Of a stretch of 64,000 nucleotides of DNA, positions 35,416 to 46,200 are shown piece by piece. A program made the translations under genes and the position numbers. Every line of letters begins with the position of its first letter. Position 1 is the stretch's first letter. The stretch comes from Frateuria terrea. Its GTDB lineage: Bacteria > Pseudomonadota > Gammaproteobacteria > Xanthomonadales > Rhodanobacteraceae. Below the pieces are notes generated by a model, which made no database searches, was not told the DNA's origin, and saw only the letters and a list, made by a program, of their open reading frames with translations. The DNA is taken from positions 124,001 to 188,000 of the forward strand of contig NZ_FOXL01000007.1 of the NCBI RefSeq assembly GCF_900115705.1, read 5' to 3'.

Positions 35416-35772
35416 ATGAAGACACGCACGTCCTCCCGCATGTTGGGCACCCTGGCCCTCGCGCTCTTCCTCGCCACCGGCGGTGCCGCATGGGCGCAGA
35501 GCACATCCCCGACCGACACCGGTCAGAATCCCGACACTATGGGTTCCATGCATTCCGGGCACGGCAACATGGACCGCATGATGGGCATGCACAAGAACGT
35601 GATGGGCATGCATGCCATGCCGGCGACCGTCGATTCCGTCGACCAGAAGACGGGCCTGGTCGGTGTCACCTCCGAGGGCATGAGCCTGAAGGTGCACTTC
35701 CCGCCGTCGGCTCTCGCCAACCTCAAGGCCGGCGACAAGATCACCGTGCACATGGGCTTCAGCAAGCCGTAA
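35416..35772 (+). CDS. Met-rich periplasmic copper-associated protein
   Basis: A 118-residue exported protein (signal peptide ending AAWAQS). The middle is rich in Met and His (DTMGSMHSGHGNMDRMMGMHKNVMGMHAM), then a small beta domain VDSVDQKTGLVGVTSEGMSLKVHFP. Position and composition suggest binding of Cu(I) in the periplasm, like CusF-type proteins; this is inferred. It lies before copL, separated by a hairpin. AGGAG precedes the ATG at 35416. Confidence 0.75.
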   Translation: MKTRTSSRMLGTLALALFLATGGAAWAQSTSPTDTGQNPDTMGSMHSGHGNMDRMMGMHKNVMGMHAMPATVDSVDQKTGLVGVTSEGMSLKVHFPPSALANLKAGDKITVHMGFSKP

Positions 35773-35781
35773 GGACCGCAT

Positions 35782-35813
35782 GGGCCCGCCTCCAGACTTG
35801 AGGGGGCGGGCCC
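35782..35813. terminator. hairpin between the Met-rich gene and copL
   Basis: Arms GGGCCCGCC (35782-35790) and GGCGGGCCC (35805-35813). No T-run follows. It may pause or attenuate transcription between the Met-rich gene and copL, or stabilise the first message. Confidence 0.45.
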
Positions 35814-35833
35814 CGGTCGGTAGGCTCCTCCGC

Positions 35834-36217
35834 ATGACCGCCTCGCTCCGCCCTTTCACCCATTCCCGTAGCCTGCGTGCTCTCGGACTGATGGCGTGGC
35901 TCATGCTGGTCATCCCCTCGCTGGGTGCCACGCCCATGGCCATGGGAAGCGCCCACGTGCATGCCTCGCATGCGGCGATGGGCGCGGTCGGTCATATCCA
36001 TGCGTCATCCCATGACTGCTGCGATCACCACGCCGATGGCTCGGGCAACGCCCCTGGGCAGGCCTGCGGATGCATCGGCCTCTGCTCCAGTGCAGTGCGG
36101 CCTGCGCCCGCTGGCCTATTCCTCGTTTCGCGCGCTTCCCGGGCGCCTGCCCAGCGATCGGGACTGCACGCGCCGTCGGCGCCGACGTCACCGCCTCTGC
36201 GGCCACCCGCCGCCTGA
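35834..36217 (+). CDS. copL: CopL-type copper-responsive protein
   Basis: A 127-residue protein with a signal peptide (residues 10-30) and many His and Cys residues (MGSAHVHASHAAMGAVGHIHASSHDCCDHHADG, in parts; CGCIGLCSS). It matches CopL of Xanthomonas in composition, size and place right before copA. CopL is needed for copper induction of copAB there. Gene symbol from family and position. Confidence 0.8.
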   Translation: MTASLRPFTHSRSLRALGLMAWLMLVIPSLGATPMAMGSAHVHASHAAMGAVGHIHASSHDCCDHHADGSGNAPGQACGCIGLCSSAVRPAPAGLFLVSRASRAPAQRSGLHAPSAPTSPPLRPPAA

Positions 36218-36315
36218 CTCTCCCCCCGGTTGATTCTCTGCCTGCGGCGGTGGTCACCGTGCCCCCGCCGTGATGATCGCGCCAGCGCGCGACGCTTAAC
36301 CATCGGAGAGTTTTC

Positions 36316-38115
36316 ATGAAGTCGTTCCATCCTCCCGCCGCGACTGACCTGTCGCGGCGGCGCTTCGTCCAGGGTGTGGCCCTGGGAGGCGCAGCTGCAG
36401 GTCTGGGTCTGCTCCGGCCGAACAACGTTTGGGCCCTGACGAGCCCGGGCCAGCCGACCGTCCTCAGCGGCACCAATTTCCACCTCGAGGTCGCAGAGAC
36501 GCCCGTCAACTACACCGGCGTGGTTCGTTCCGCCACGACAGTCAACGGCAGCCTTCCCGGGCCGCTTTTGCGGTGGAAGGAAGGCACCACGGTGACCTTG
36601 CGGGTCACCAACCGCCTGCGCGTGCCCACCTCGATCCACTGGCATGGCATCGTGCTGCCCTTCCGGATGGACGGCGTGCCAGGCATTGCGTTCGACGGCA
36701 TCGCGCCTGGGGAGACCTTCGCCTACCGCTTCGCGGTGCGCCAGGCGGGCACCTACTGGTACCACTCGCACTCGCGCTTCCAGGAACAGACCGGACTGTT
36801 CGGTCCGCTCGTGATCGAGCCGGCCGGTCCCGAGCGCTATCCGGCCGACCGCGACTACGTGGTCATGCTCAACGACTGGACTGACGAAGACCCCGGGCGC
36901 GTCTACGCCAAGCTCAAGAAGCAGAGCGACTACTACAACTTCCACCAGCCGACCGCGCCAGAGTTCTTCCATGACGTGCGCCGGATGGGCCTGGGCGGGG
37001 CCCTGGCCAAACGCAGGATGTGGAACGAGATGCGGATGAGCCCGACCGACCTGTCGGACGTGAGCGGCCATACCTACACCTACCTGATGAATGGCCAGGC
37101 GCCGGCCGGCAACTGGACCGGCCTGTTCAAGCCTGGCGAGAAGATCCGCCTGCGCTTCATCAATGGCTCCGCCTCCACGATTTTCGACGTGCGCATCCCG
37201 GGCCTGAAGATGACCGTGATCTCGGCCGACGGTCAGGACATCGCGCCCGTCCCGGTGGACGAGTTCCGCGTCTCGGTGGCGGAAACCTACGACGTGATCG
37301 TGGAACCGCAGGACGAGCGCGCCTACACCTTGTTCGCCCAGTCGATCGACCGCACGGGCTACGCCCGCGGCACGCTTGCGCCGCGTAGCGGAATGGAGGC
37401 GGAAGTCCCGCCCATGGATCCACGCGTGTGGCTCGGCATGGAGGACATGATGGGTGCCATGCCCATGGGTCACACCGACCATGGCGGCCCGCAGGGTTCG
37501 CAGCACACCGCGCCGGGTAAGGACATGGGCGACATGCCGGGCATGGACATGTCCGGGATGCAGGAACCGGGGGGCACGACCGCGCACAGCATGCCCAAGA
37601 TCCGCCATGCCCGCACCGAATACGGCCCGGGCGTGGACATGCACGTCGACATGCCGCGCACCAACCTGGACGATCCGGGCGTGGGCCTGCGTGGCAACGG
37701 CCGACGGGTGCTCACTTATGCCGATTTGCGCTCGCTGGACGGCCCCATCGACCCGCGCGAGCCCGAGCGCGAAATCGAACTGCACCTGACCGGCAACATG
37801 GAACGCTTCATGTGGTCGTTCGACGGCGAGAAGTTCTCCGAGGCCAAGCCCGTGCATTTCAACTTCGGCGAGCGGCTTCGCATCGTGCTGGTCAACGACA
37901 CCATGATGAACCACCCGATCCACCTGCATGGCATGTTCAGCGAGCTGGAGGACCCGCAGGGCCGGTTCATCGCCCGCAAACACACGATCAACGTGCAGCC
38001 GGCACAGCGGATCACCTACCGCGTCAATGCCGACAACCCGGGGCGTTGGGCCTACCACTGCCACCTGATGTATCACATGGAGGCGGGCATGTTCCGCGAG
38101 GTAGTGGTGTCATGA
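36316..38115 (+). CDS. copA: copper resistance multicopper oxidase CopA
   Basis: A 599-residue periplasmic oxidase. The Tat signal RRRFVQGVALGGAAAGLGLL is near the N-terminus. Copper ligands are present in the usual four motifs: SIHWHGIVLP, TYWYHSHSRFQEQTG, HPIHLHGMF and YHCHLMYHMEAGM. A Met-rich insert (MGDMPGMDMSGMQEPGG) lies near residue 410. It oxidises Cu(I) and probably binds extra copper. GAGAG precedes the ATG at 36316; the 13-mer GATCGCGCCAGCG lies 30 bases upstream. The last four bases overlap copB (ATGA). Confidence 0.95.
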   Translation: MKSFHPPAATDLSRRRFVQGVALGGAAAGLGLLRPNNVWALTSPGQPTVLSGTNFHLEVAETPVNYTGVVRSATTVNGSLPGPLLRWKEGTTVTLRVTNRLRVPTSIHWHGIVLPFRMDGVPGIAFDGIAPGETFAYRFAVRQAGTYWYHSHSRFQEQTGLFGPLVIEPAGPERYPADRDYVVMLNDWTDEDPGRVYAKLKKQSDYYNFHQPTAPEFFHDVRRMGLGGALAKRRMWNEMRMSPTDLSDVSGHTYTYLMNGQAPAGNWTGLFKPGEKIRLRFINGSASTIFDVRIPGLKMTVISADGQDIAPVPVDEFRVSVAETYDVIVEPQDERAYTLFAQSIDRTGYARGTLAPRSGMEAEVPPMDPRVWLGMEDMMGAMPMGHTDHGGPQGSQHTAPGKDMGDMPGMDMSGMQEPGGTTAHSMPKIRHARTEYGPGVDMHVDMPRTNLDDPGVGLRGNGRRVLTYADLRSLDGPIDPREPEREIELHLTGNMERFMWSFDGEKFSEAKPVHFNFGERLRIVLVNDTMMNHPIHLHGMFSELEDPQGRFIARKHTINVQPAQRITYRVNADNPGRWAYHCHLMYHMEAGMFREVVVS

Positions 38116-39263
38116 ACGGCACACGTCTATCGCCCGCGTTGCCACGCTTGGCCCTCGCCATCGCGCTGCTTGCGTCGATGCCTCTTGCGGGATGGGCCCA
38201 GAACGTCCCAGCGGCCAACGCCGATGCCATGGCGACCATGCCGGGCATGGATCACGGAAGCATGGACGGGATGGCCATGCCGGCCCCTGCGGGCACGGCC
38301 CGCCGCCCTGCGCACCCCCGCAAGCTCGCGCCTGCGTCCACAACCCACGCACATGCGAGCAGCGCTATGCAGGTTATGGATCATGGCTCCATGCAGGGTA
38401 TGGATCAGGGCTCCATGGAAGGCATGGACGAAGGTTCCGTTCAGCATGAGGATGCCAGCTCTCCGCAGATGATCGAGCAGGGATCGATGCCCGGGATGGA
38501 CGACAGTTCCCAACAAGGCATGCCGATGGGGCCGATGCAGGGCGGCAGCCCTCCCCCGGATGCACGCGACCCCGACTACTCGGCGGGCACGGACTATGGT
38601 CCGACTCACGGACTTGGCATGGCCATGAATGACAACCCCCGCTTCGGCAAGCTGCTGCTGAACCAGCTCGAGGTGGCCCACGGTCGTCAAGGCAACGGCC
38701 ACCGCTGGGATGCCGAAGCCTGGTACGGCAACGATGACGACAAGCTGTGGCTGCGAACCGAGGGCGAGCGCGCGCGCGGGGCGCTGGAGAGCGCGGACCT
38801 GGAGGCATTCTGGAACCACACCCTCGGCACCTTCTGGAACACGCAGATCGGCCTGCGCACCGACGCCGGACGCGGCCCAGATCGGACCTGGGCAGCGTTT
38901 GGCATCCAGGGGCTGGCGCCCTACTGGTTCGAGCTGGAAGCGACCGGTTACGTGGGTGCGGCCGGCCGCACGGCGGCGCGCGTCCGCGCCGATTACGAGC
39001 TGCTCCTGACGCAGCGCCTGGTCCTGCAACCGGAGTTCGACGCCAATCTCTACGGCCGGGCCGACCCGGCGCGCCGCCTGGGTGCGGGCCTGTCCGACGC
39101 CGAGCTCGGCCTCCGCCTGCGTTATGAAATCCGCCGCCAATTCGCGCCCTACATCGGCGTAGTCTGGGTACGTCGTCTTGGTGGCACCGCCGACTTTGCC
39201 CGCGCCGAGGGCGAGGGCATCTTCGACCGGCAATGGGTCGCCGGCGTCCGCATCTGGTTCTGA
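38112..39263 (+). CDS. copB: copper resistance protein CopB
   Basis: A 383-residue outer-membrane protein. After a signal peptide (ending GWAQN) comes a Met/His-rich stretch (MDHGSMDGMAMP, MDHGSMQGMDQGSMEGMDEGS), then a beta-barrel of about 230 residues ending in IWF. It works with CopA in sequestering copper. The start overlaps the copA stop (ATGA), indicating translational coupling. The acidic/Met repeats vary between strains. Confidence 0.93.
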   Translation: MNGTRLSPALPRLALAIALLASMPLAGWAQNVPAANADAMATMPGMDHGSMDGMAMPAPAGTARRPAHPRKLAPASTTHAHASSAMQVMDHGSMQGMDQGSMEGMDEGSVQHEDASSPQMIEQGSMPGMDDSSQQGMPMGPMQGGSPPPDARDPDYSAGTDYGPTHGLGMAMNDNPRFGKLLLNQLEVAHGRQGNGHRWDAEAWYGNDDDKLWLRTEGERARGALESADLEAFWNHTLGTFWNTQIGLRTDAGRGPDRTWAAFGIQGLAPYWFELEATGYVGAAGRTAARVRADYELLLTQRLVLQPEFDANLYGRADPARRLGAGLSDAELGLRLRYEIRRQFAPYIGVVWVRRLGGTADFARAEGEGIFDRQWVAGVRIWF

Positions 39264-39274
39264 GAGGGCTGTCC

Positions 39275-39958
39275 GTGAAACATCACCTCAAGCACTACGG
39301 CATCGCGATCCTCGTCCTGCTGGTGATCCTCTTCGCCGGCGGGCTGGCTTTCGTCTACTCAGGCGTCTACAACATCGGCGCGGACGCGCACCACACGCGT
39401 CCCGTCTATGCGTTGATGCAGGTCTTGCGGGAGCGCTCGATCGACGCCCACTCGGGCGACATCCAGGTGCCCAACCTCGGGGATCCGAGACTGATCCTCA
39501 AAGGCGCCGGCCAGTACGCGGCAATGTGCACCGACTGCCATCTCAAGCCCGGCATGGCTGATTCGGAAATTCGCCCGGGGCTCTATCCGCAGCCACCCAA
39601 CCTCTCGCAGGTCCGCATAGACCCGAAAGAGGCCTTCTGGGTGATCAAGCACGGTATCAAGATGAGCGCGATGCCGGCGTGGGGTACCAGTCATGACGAC
39701 CCGACCATCTGGAGCATGGTCGCCTTCCTGCAGAAGCTGCCCGGGATGACGCCCGAGCAGTACAAGGCCATGGTCGCCAAGGCGCCGCCGGACGAAGACA
39801 TGCACGGGGGCGATGACGACACGCGCCATCACCACGACCACGGCAGAGAGGATGCCGGGGGCGAACCAGGCAGCGGGGAAATGCCCGGTCGATCGGACAC
39901 CGAGCATCAGCACAGCCATCCTGCCGCTGACGCCTCTGTGGGCGGCACGCAACCGTAG
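39275..39958 (+). CDS. membrane-anchored c-type cytochrome with His-rich tail
   Basis: A 227-residue protein starting GTG at 39275, 11 bases after copB. An N-terminal membrane anchor (IAILVLLVILFAGGLAFVY) is followed by a single haem c domain: CTDCH at about residue 91, and a likely Met ligand in MSAMPAWG. The last 45 residues are His/Asp-rich (DTRHHHDHG, EHQHSHPAAD), typical of metal binding. The operon position and tail point to a role in copper handling or in passing electrons from copper oxidation, by inference. A His tail on a cytochrome is unusual. Confidence 0.85.
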   Translation: MKHHLKHYGIAILVLLVILFAGGLAFVYSGVYNIGADAHHTRPVYALMQVLRERSIDAHSGDIQVPNLGDPRLILKGAGQYAAMCTDCHLKPGMADSEIRPGLYPQPPNLSQVRIDPKEAFWVIKHGIKMSAMPAWGTSHDDPTIWSMVAFLQKLPGMTPEQYKAMVAKAPPDEDMHGGDDDTRHHHDHGREDAGGEPGSGEMPGRSDTEHQHSHPAADASVGGTQP

Positions 39959-40477
39959 TCCGACGGTTATACGCCCGGGGTCGCCCGCCCAGACTTTCCA
40001 CGCCGCACTCGAACACGGCGACCGGACCATCGTGATTGGTTTGCCGGGCTCCGGGCGGCATCATCAGTGAAGATGGCCAGAGACAGTCGCGTGACGAATA
40101 CGCCGCCCACCATCTGGGCCAGGAGCTTGCCTTCCTGAAGAAAGGTGGTGCCGCTCCGGACGGGCTCCATGCCATGGACGATACTGCCGTGGTCGCCAGC
40201 GAGACGCGCATTTCGGGACCTGGCGGACTCAGGTTGACGATCGCCGCAATGAATGCGATCAACCGTCTCGGCGTCACTTTCGCCTCATGCCCCGCGCCAA
40301 GGCGGACAGGTAGTGCACCGCCCGCGGCGCATGGTGCTGTCATCGATGCGCTGCGGGGGTCTCTGGCTGAGCCCTCGGATCACATATGCCTGCTCGAACA
40401 ATTGCAGCCGCGACCGCTGCGGCACCAGATCGGACGCAAAGGCGGCAACCGGGCTACGGGAAAGGGAACTTCCGAGC
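39959..40477. other. intergenic stretch without a supported gene
   Basis: 519 bases between the cytochrome and the convergent decarboxylase. Frames are open on both strands (one contains LIAFIAAIVNLSPPGP on the minus strand) but none is supported by a domain, start or ribosome site. It may hold a decayed gene; I cannot name one. Confidence 0.45.
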
Positions 40478-41803
40478 TCAGCCTGCGAAGTCGCCAGAGA
40501 TGCTCCGGGCGACCGCGGCCAGAATGCGCGGCACGTCCTCGTCGGCCGTGGCCCAGTTGGAAAACGCGGCCCGTATCGCCGGGCGCCCATGCAGATGGGT
40601 AGGGGTCATGAACACCTCGCCCGTCCCGTTCAGTCTTTGCAGGAACGCATCGCGCGCGGCAGTGCCGGCGCCGCGCAGGGCGAACGCCACGATGTTGAGG
40701 GGCACCTCATTGAGAACATCCAGCCCCAGTCCCTCCAGGCCCCGGGCGAGCGCCCTGGCCTGGCGACAGTTGGCCGCGACCCAGCGGCCGATCCCGGCGC
40801 GCCCGCGCACTGCCAGCACGGCCCAGGCCGGCAGCGCGCGGAAGCGGCGCGAGTTCTCGGGCGTGTAATGCAGCGGATCGGGATCGTCCCCCAGATAGGC
40901 CGAACTCGCAGCGAAAACCTCCTTCTGAAGATCGGGCCGGCGGGTGAACGCCAGTGCGTTGTCGTAGGGCACGTTGAGCCACTTGTGCAGGTCCACGGTG
41001 ACGGAGTCGGCCCGTTCGACGCCCGCGACCAGCGACCGCAGGTCATCGTCGAATGCCGCGAAAAGCCCGAACGCGCCGTCGACGTGCAACCAGGCCCCGG
41101 CGGCCGCGCAAATATCGGCCAGGCCGCGCAGGTCGTCGAAGTCGCCGGTGTTCACTTCGCCGGCGCTTGCCACGACGATCGCCGGTCCCCGGTGCTGCGC
41201 CAACGCGACCCGCAGGGCTGCGGTATCGACGCACGTGCGCCCCGGCAGGGTAGCTATCGATACGTGCCGGTTGCGCCCGATGCCGGTGATGGCCATGGCC
41301 TTGAGGATGCTCGAGTGTGCCGATCCGGCGAATACGGTTGGCAGCTCGCCATGCACCCGGTAGGCCCATTGCCGCGCGGTCGCCATCCCAACCAGGTTCG
41401 CCATGGTTGCACCACTGACGAACTGCCCGTGCATGACCGGCTCGAGGCCAAAGATGCCGGCGTAGGCGGCTACCGTGCGGTCTTCCAGATCCGCCGCGAT
41501 CGAGCCGATGCGGCTCGAAAGGTTTTGATCCCAGGCGCTGGCGAGCCAGTCCGCCGCAAGCGCTTCAGGCGTCACGCCGCCGGTGACGAAGCCGAGGTAG
41601 CGCGGCCCCGGCGAGGCGGACAGATAGGGCGCGACCTCGGACGCGAGCAGCGCGAACGTGCGATCCAGTCCGACATCGTCAGGCGGCATGGGAGCCGGCG
41701 GCAGGGCCTCTGGCGTGACCCGGCGCAGGTGCAGTTCCTGCAGAAAGGTGTCTGCCAGGCGGCGCGCGTGGTCGAGTGCAGGGTTGTAGTCGTGGGGGAT
41801 CAT
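40478..41803 (-). CDS. PLP-dependent group II decarboxylase family protein
   Basis: A 441-residue enzyme of the glutamate/aromatic-amino-acid decarboxylase family. GFVTGGVTPEALAADWL, HSSILKAMAITGIGR, WLHVDGAFGLFA and the PLP-binding Lys in VDLHKWLNVPYDN are in family order. Some relatives act as decarboxylases and some as aldehyde synthases; the sequence does not settle which. The start at 41803 (MIPHDYNP) fits the family. Its neighbours do not reveal the pathway. Confidence 0.88.
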   Translation of the reverse strand: MIPHDYNPALDHARRLADTFLQELHLRRVTPEALPPAPMPPDDVGLDRTFALLASEVAPYLSASPGPRYLGFVTGGVTPEALAADWLASAWDQNLSSRIGSIAADLEDRTVAAYAGIFGLEPVMHGQFVSGATMANLVGMATARQWAYRVHGELPTVFAGSAHSSILKAMAITGIGRNRHVSIATLPGRTCVDTAALRVALAQHRGPAIVVASAGEVNTGDFDDLRGLADICAAAGAWLHVDGAFGLFAAFDDDLRSLVAGVERADSVTVDLHKWLNVPYDNALAFTRRPDLQKEVFAASSAYLGDDPDPLHYTPENSRRFRALPAWAVLAVRGRAGIGRWVAANCRQARALARGLEGLGLDVLNEVPLNIVAFALRGAGTAARDAFLQRLNGTGEVFMTPTHLHGRPAIRAAFSNWATADEDVPRILAAVARSISGDFAG

Positions 41804-42390
41804 GGGAAGGACTCCAGCGGCGGGAGCCGCGTCGGGTTGTCGTCCGGCGAAACAGACCGCACGGTTTTTTTGCGTCGATCGTCCCACAGCAATCAATAGC
41901 CCGCGGACAACGCAGCTGGTGCACCGAAGAAGCACGAGGTGCACGACTACCCAACAGGCGTAGCCGCGCATTGCTCACAGAGATTACTTGCCGACGGCGA
42001 TGCGCCGAACAGCCATGGGTCCCGATCCACGGGAGCCAGGCCTCGCCGACTGGCGTGATGCCGGATCGAGGTCCCTCGCTCCGATGGGCAATGTGGCTTT
42101 TCGAACACATGGCCCTGGTGGGACATGGCTGACCGGCCGACGTAGTGCACTCGAGCCTGATCCGGAGCTCACGATTCCCCCGACCCCTGGCTTTCGAGGC
42201 GATTGGCATCAACCAATCCGCAACGATTGGCTATGTACCGGCATGCCGGTGCGAGGCGATCTTTGCCTCCAGACGTCCGTAACGAAAAGTTGATGGCGCC
42301 GCCTTCAACCGGTTAACGCCGACGTCCGGCCGGCCGCGAGTCCCCACTCGCGCCCCGAGTCCCCACAGGCCCCATCCGGAGTGAAAACGC
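41804..42390. other. intergenic stretch without a supported gene
   Basis: 587 bases. Several weak frames cross it (around 41988-42293), none with a recognisable domain. Divergent promoters of the decarboxylase and the HTH regulator are expected here. It is somewhat lower in GC than neighbours around 41880-42280. Confidence 0.4.
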
Positions 42391-43032
42391 TTGCCCGTCT
42401 CGGCGCCCCTGCCCGATGGCATTACGGCTGTCGCAACCAAGGAACGGCCGGACACGCCTGCCGACCGCCCGCAGCCATCGGTTGCGCTTGCCAATGGCGG
42501 CGACTTGTCCTGGCTCGCCTGCGACGCGACCCGCGCGTCCTTGCCCACGAGCCCGCAGGACTTTCCGGGCCGGGTCAGGTGTCTGATCGAGCGAGCGGGG
42601 GGCGTGAGCCAGCTCGCCAGTCGTTGTGGGGTGTGCGAGAGAACCGTCCGCAATTGGCGCGATGGTCGCAGCGACATCCCGCGGGAACGTTGTCTGGTGC
42701 TCGCGCGCGCCCTCGGTATCTCGCCGTTGTGGCTGCTCTGCGGCGAGGGCGAGATGACCGGTTCAACCGGCGAGAGCGCAATACCGACCGTCGACGCGAC
42801 CAAGGCGCCCAGGGCCGTCGACGCCTGGCGCCTGGCCGCCGCGCTGCAGGTGCTTCAGTCCTACATCGTGCTCGCCGGCGGGTCGTTGGATCTGACGCAG
42901 CGCGCGGAAGCGGTAGCGGAGCTCTACAGCATGCTCGCGCACGCGGGACCGGACAGTGTGAGGCGGCTGGTGGCCTTCCACACCACGCTTGGCGGTCACC
43001 TGCGCAGCAACCGCTTTCGGCTGATCACGTGA
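42391..43032 (+). CDS. helix-turn-helix transcriptional regulator
   Basis: A 213-residue protein. A central HTH of XRE/Cro type, RVRCLIERAGGVSQLASRCGVCERTVRNWRDGRSDIP, is followed by a segment like phage repressors (LVLARALGISPLWLLCGEG) and a helical C-terminal domain. The frame begins at TTG 42391, with GGAG ten bases before; an internal start is possible, since the first 45 residues are Pro/Ala-rich. It precedes a TonB receptor gene and may control it, which is inferred from position. Confidence 0.7.
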   Translation: MPVSAPLPDGITAVATKERPDTPADRPQPSVALANGGDLSWLACDATRASLPTSPQDFPGRVRCLIERAGGVSQLASRCGVCERTVRNWRDGRSDIPRERCLVLARALGISPLWLLCGEGEMTGSTGESAIPTVDATKAPRAVDAWRLAAALQVLQSYIVLAGGSLDLTQRAEAVAELYSMLAHAGPDSVRRLVAFHTTLGGHLRSNRFRLIT

Positions 43033-43231
43033 TCGCTGTGGCCAAAACGCAGCACGCGGTGCTTGGTGTGGCCAACGAGGTCGCCGCGGGCGCAACTGCC
43101 GTCGCTCCGATGGCGGCCGCGCGCGGCACGTAACGCATCACCAGAAACGCCTTCCGGGGCGGAGCGGCCGACCCGGCCACCACTCCCCTCGCGGCAGGCA
43201 CCAACGCAACAACCATCGAGAGGGGAGCTGC

Positions 43232-46200
43232 ATGAGTCACGATAATTACCAGCGCATCCATCGCCCGTTGCGCACTGCGACCGGCATGAGCATGGCCGTC
43301 GCACTTGCGCTGTACGGTGCCTTAGGCGCACCCGCCTTTGCGCAGACCACCACGGGCAGCATTTTCGGACAGGCGCCCGCAGCGGCCGGTGCTACCGTGA
43401 CGGTGCAAAACGCGTCCGGCGTCACCCGCCAGGCGACTGTCGATGCAGCCGGCCGCTACACCATCGGTGCACTGCCGCTGGGCAACTACACGGTCACCCT
43501 GCAACGCGATGGCACCACGCTGGACACGCGCAACGACGTCGAGTTGCACGTGGGCGCCGGTACCGAGGTGTCGTTCCTGCCCTCGACCGGCGCGCAGAAC
43601 CTGTCCGCCGTCACGGTCACGGCGAACGGCTTGCCGGCGGTCGACGTGAGCCAGGTGGACTCGCGCACCGTGATTACGTCGCAGCAACTGGCCAGGCTGC
43701 CGTTGGCCCGCAGCGCCGAGGCGATAGCACTACTGGCGCCGGGCACCGTGCAAGGCAGCGATACGTTCATGGGCATGGGCATGGGCGTCTCCTCGCCGCA
43801 GAAATTCGTGTCCTTCGGCGGCTCGTCGGTAACCGAGAACGCGTATTACATCAACGGTTTCAACACCACCGACCCGATCAGTGGCTTCGGCGGCCTGACC
43901 CTGCCCTACGGCTCGATCGACCAGGAAGAAATCCTCAGCGGCGGCTACGGCGCCGCCTATGGCCGCTCCGACGGCGGCGTGATCAGCCAGGTCGGCAAGC
44001 GCGGCACCAACGAATGGCATTTCGGCGGCCAGGTGCTGTGGAAGCCAAAGAGCCTGCAGGGCGATCCACGGGACATCTATTACGGACAGGGCAGCCCCGA
44101 CGCGGGCCAGCTGTACTGGCGCCGCGGCAGCAACAAGTCCAGCACGACCACGGTGGATGCCTACGTCGGCGGTCCGCTGATCAAGGACACGCTGTACCTG
44201 TTCGCTTCGATGGAAGGCGAGCGCATCCAGGGCACCGGCGCTTCCGGCGGCACGCCGTCCGGCGCCATCGGCGCGCCCGCCGGCGTGGGGATCAACGCGC
44301 CGCCGAGCTACGAGAACCACTCCCGCCTGGACGATCCCAAGTGGTATGCCAAGCTCGACTGGAACATCAACGACAGCAACTTGCTGGAGCTGACCGGCGC
44401 CTCCAACAAGACCTCCTACCGCGGCAACCTGTATCAGTACGACTACGCGACCGGGAAACAGGGCGCCTTCGACCATCCGGACCTGGACATCAAGGACGGC
44501 TCGGACCTGTACCTGGGCAAGTTCACCAGCTTTCTCACCGACGATCTCACCCTGTCGGTGCTGTACGGCAAGATGAAGGGCACTCACTACAGCCAGTTGC
44601 CCGGGTACGATCCGTCGCTCGCCCCGATCATCGGGCAGACCTCGGAAAACCCGGACATCACCGGTGGCCAGACCTACGGCAATGCACAGACGTCGTCGCA
44701 GCTGTTCGACCCGCAGCACGTCACCAGGAACACCAACCTGCGCCTGGACGTGAGCTACAAGCTCGGCCCGCACATGCTTACCGCGGGTATCGACAACCAG
44801 GACGTACGCGACATCCACGACGGCCAGTTCACCTCCGGTCCGGGCTACGGGTGGCTGTATGAATCGGGCGATCCCGCCAGCTTCATCATCGGCGGGCCGG
44901 ATGCGAACGGAGCGGGCTGGCAGGGCTATCCGTGGGTGCAGGCGCCGGGCAACTACCCGGGCGGCTCGACCGGCTACTACGTCTCCAGGCAGGTCTTCGC
45001 CAACAGTGCGTCGGTGCGAGTGAAGCAACACGCGCAGTACATCGAGGACGCCTGGCAGGTCAGCGACCGTTGGCTGGTCAAGATCGGACTGCGCAACGAC
45101 CAGTTCACCAACTACAACGGCGTCGGCGTGCCCTACCTTCGGCTCACCCATTCGCAGCTGGCGCCGCGGCTCGGCTTCACCTGGGACGTCAACGGCGATT
45201 CCAGCCTGAAGGTCTATGGCAACGCGGGCCGCTATTACCTGGCGGTGCCGGCCTCGGTGGCGCTGCGTTCGGCAGGGTCGTCCACGTTCACGAACCAGTT
45301 CTACACGTATACCGGCATCGACCCGGCTATCGGATATCCCACCGGGTTGACCCCGATCGACACGTACCTGGGCGTAGGGCAGCCAGTGTCGAGGAACCTC
45401 GAGTACGGACAGCCGCGCGATCCGAAGACCGCGGCCGCCACCAATATCAAGTCCGAGTACCAGGACGAGCTGATCCTCGGCTTCGACAAGCAGCTCAGCG
45501 ATGCCTGGGTGTATGGCGCGAAGGCGACCTGGCGCAAGCTGGGTCGCGCCATCGATGACTGGGGCGATACCGGCCGCATCGCAGCCAAGATGGCTGAGCT
45601 GGGCATGGATGACTACGACAAGGTCAATGGCATCCAGGGCAGCTACCTGATCAATCCGGGCGAGAACCCGATCATCCAGGTGCCGAAACTGTCAGGTGGC
45701 TATTACCAGGTGCCGCTGGACTGGCGCAAGGACATGGGCTTCAACACCTCGCTCAAGCGCAAGTACTACGCGCTGGACCTCTACCTGGAGCACCCGTTCG
45801 ACGGCAAGTGGTACGGCAAGGTCGATTACCTGTTCTCGCGCAACTACGGCAACACCGAGGGCCAGGTGCGTTCCGACTTCGGCCAGACCGACGTGTCGGC
45901 GACCGTGGACTGGGACTATACCCAGGTCATGGACTACGCCAATGGCGCCCTGCCCAACGACCGCCGCCACCAGATCAAGGCGTACGGGTACTACCAGGTC
46001 ACGCCCGAATGGCTGGTCTCGGGCAACGTCGCGATCCTGTCCGGCGCACCCAAGACCTGCCTGGGGCTCTACGGCCCGGACCAGACCAATCCGGGCCTCG
46101 GCTACGGATCGTTTTACCACTACTGCGGCGGCACGCCGGTGTCTCCGGGCTATGCGCGAGAGCCGTGGACCTATCTGCTGAGCCTCGGTGCCGAGTACCG

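Noticed and set aside
40036-40602. A rightward open frame of 188 residues between the cytochrome and decarboxylase genes.
   Set aside because: No domain, poor start context, and it runs into the decarboxylase gene on the other strand.
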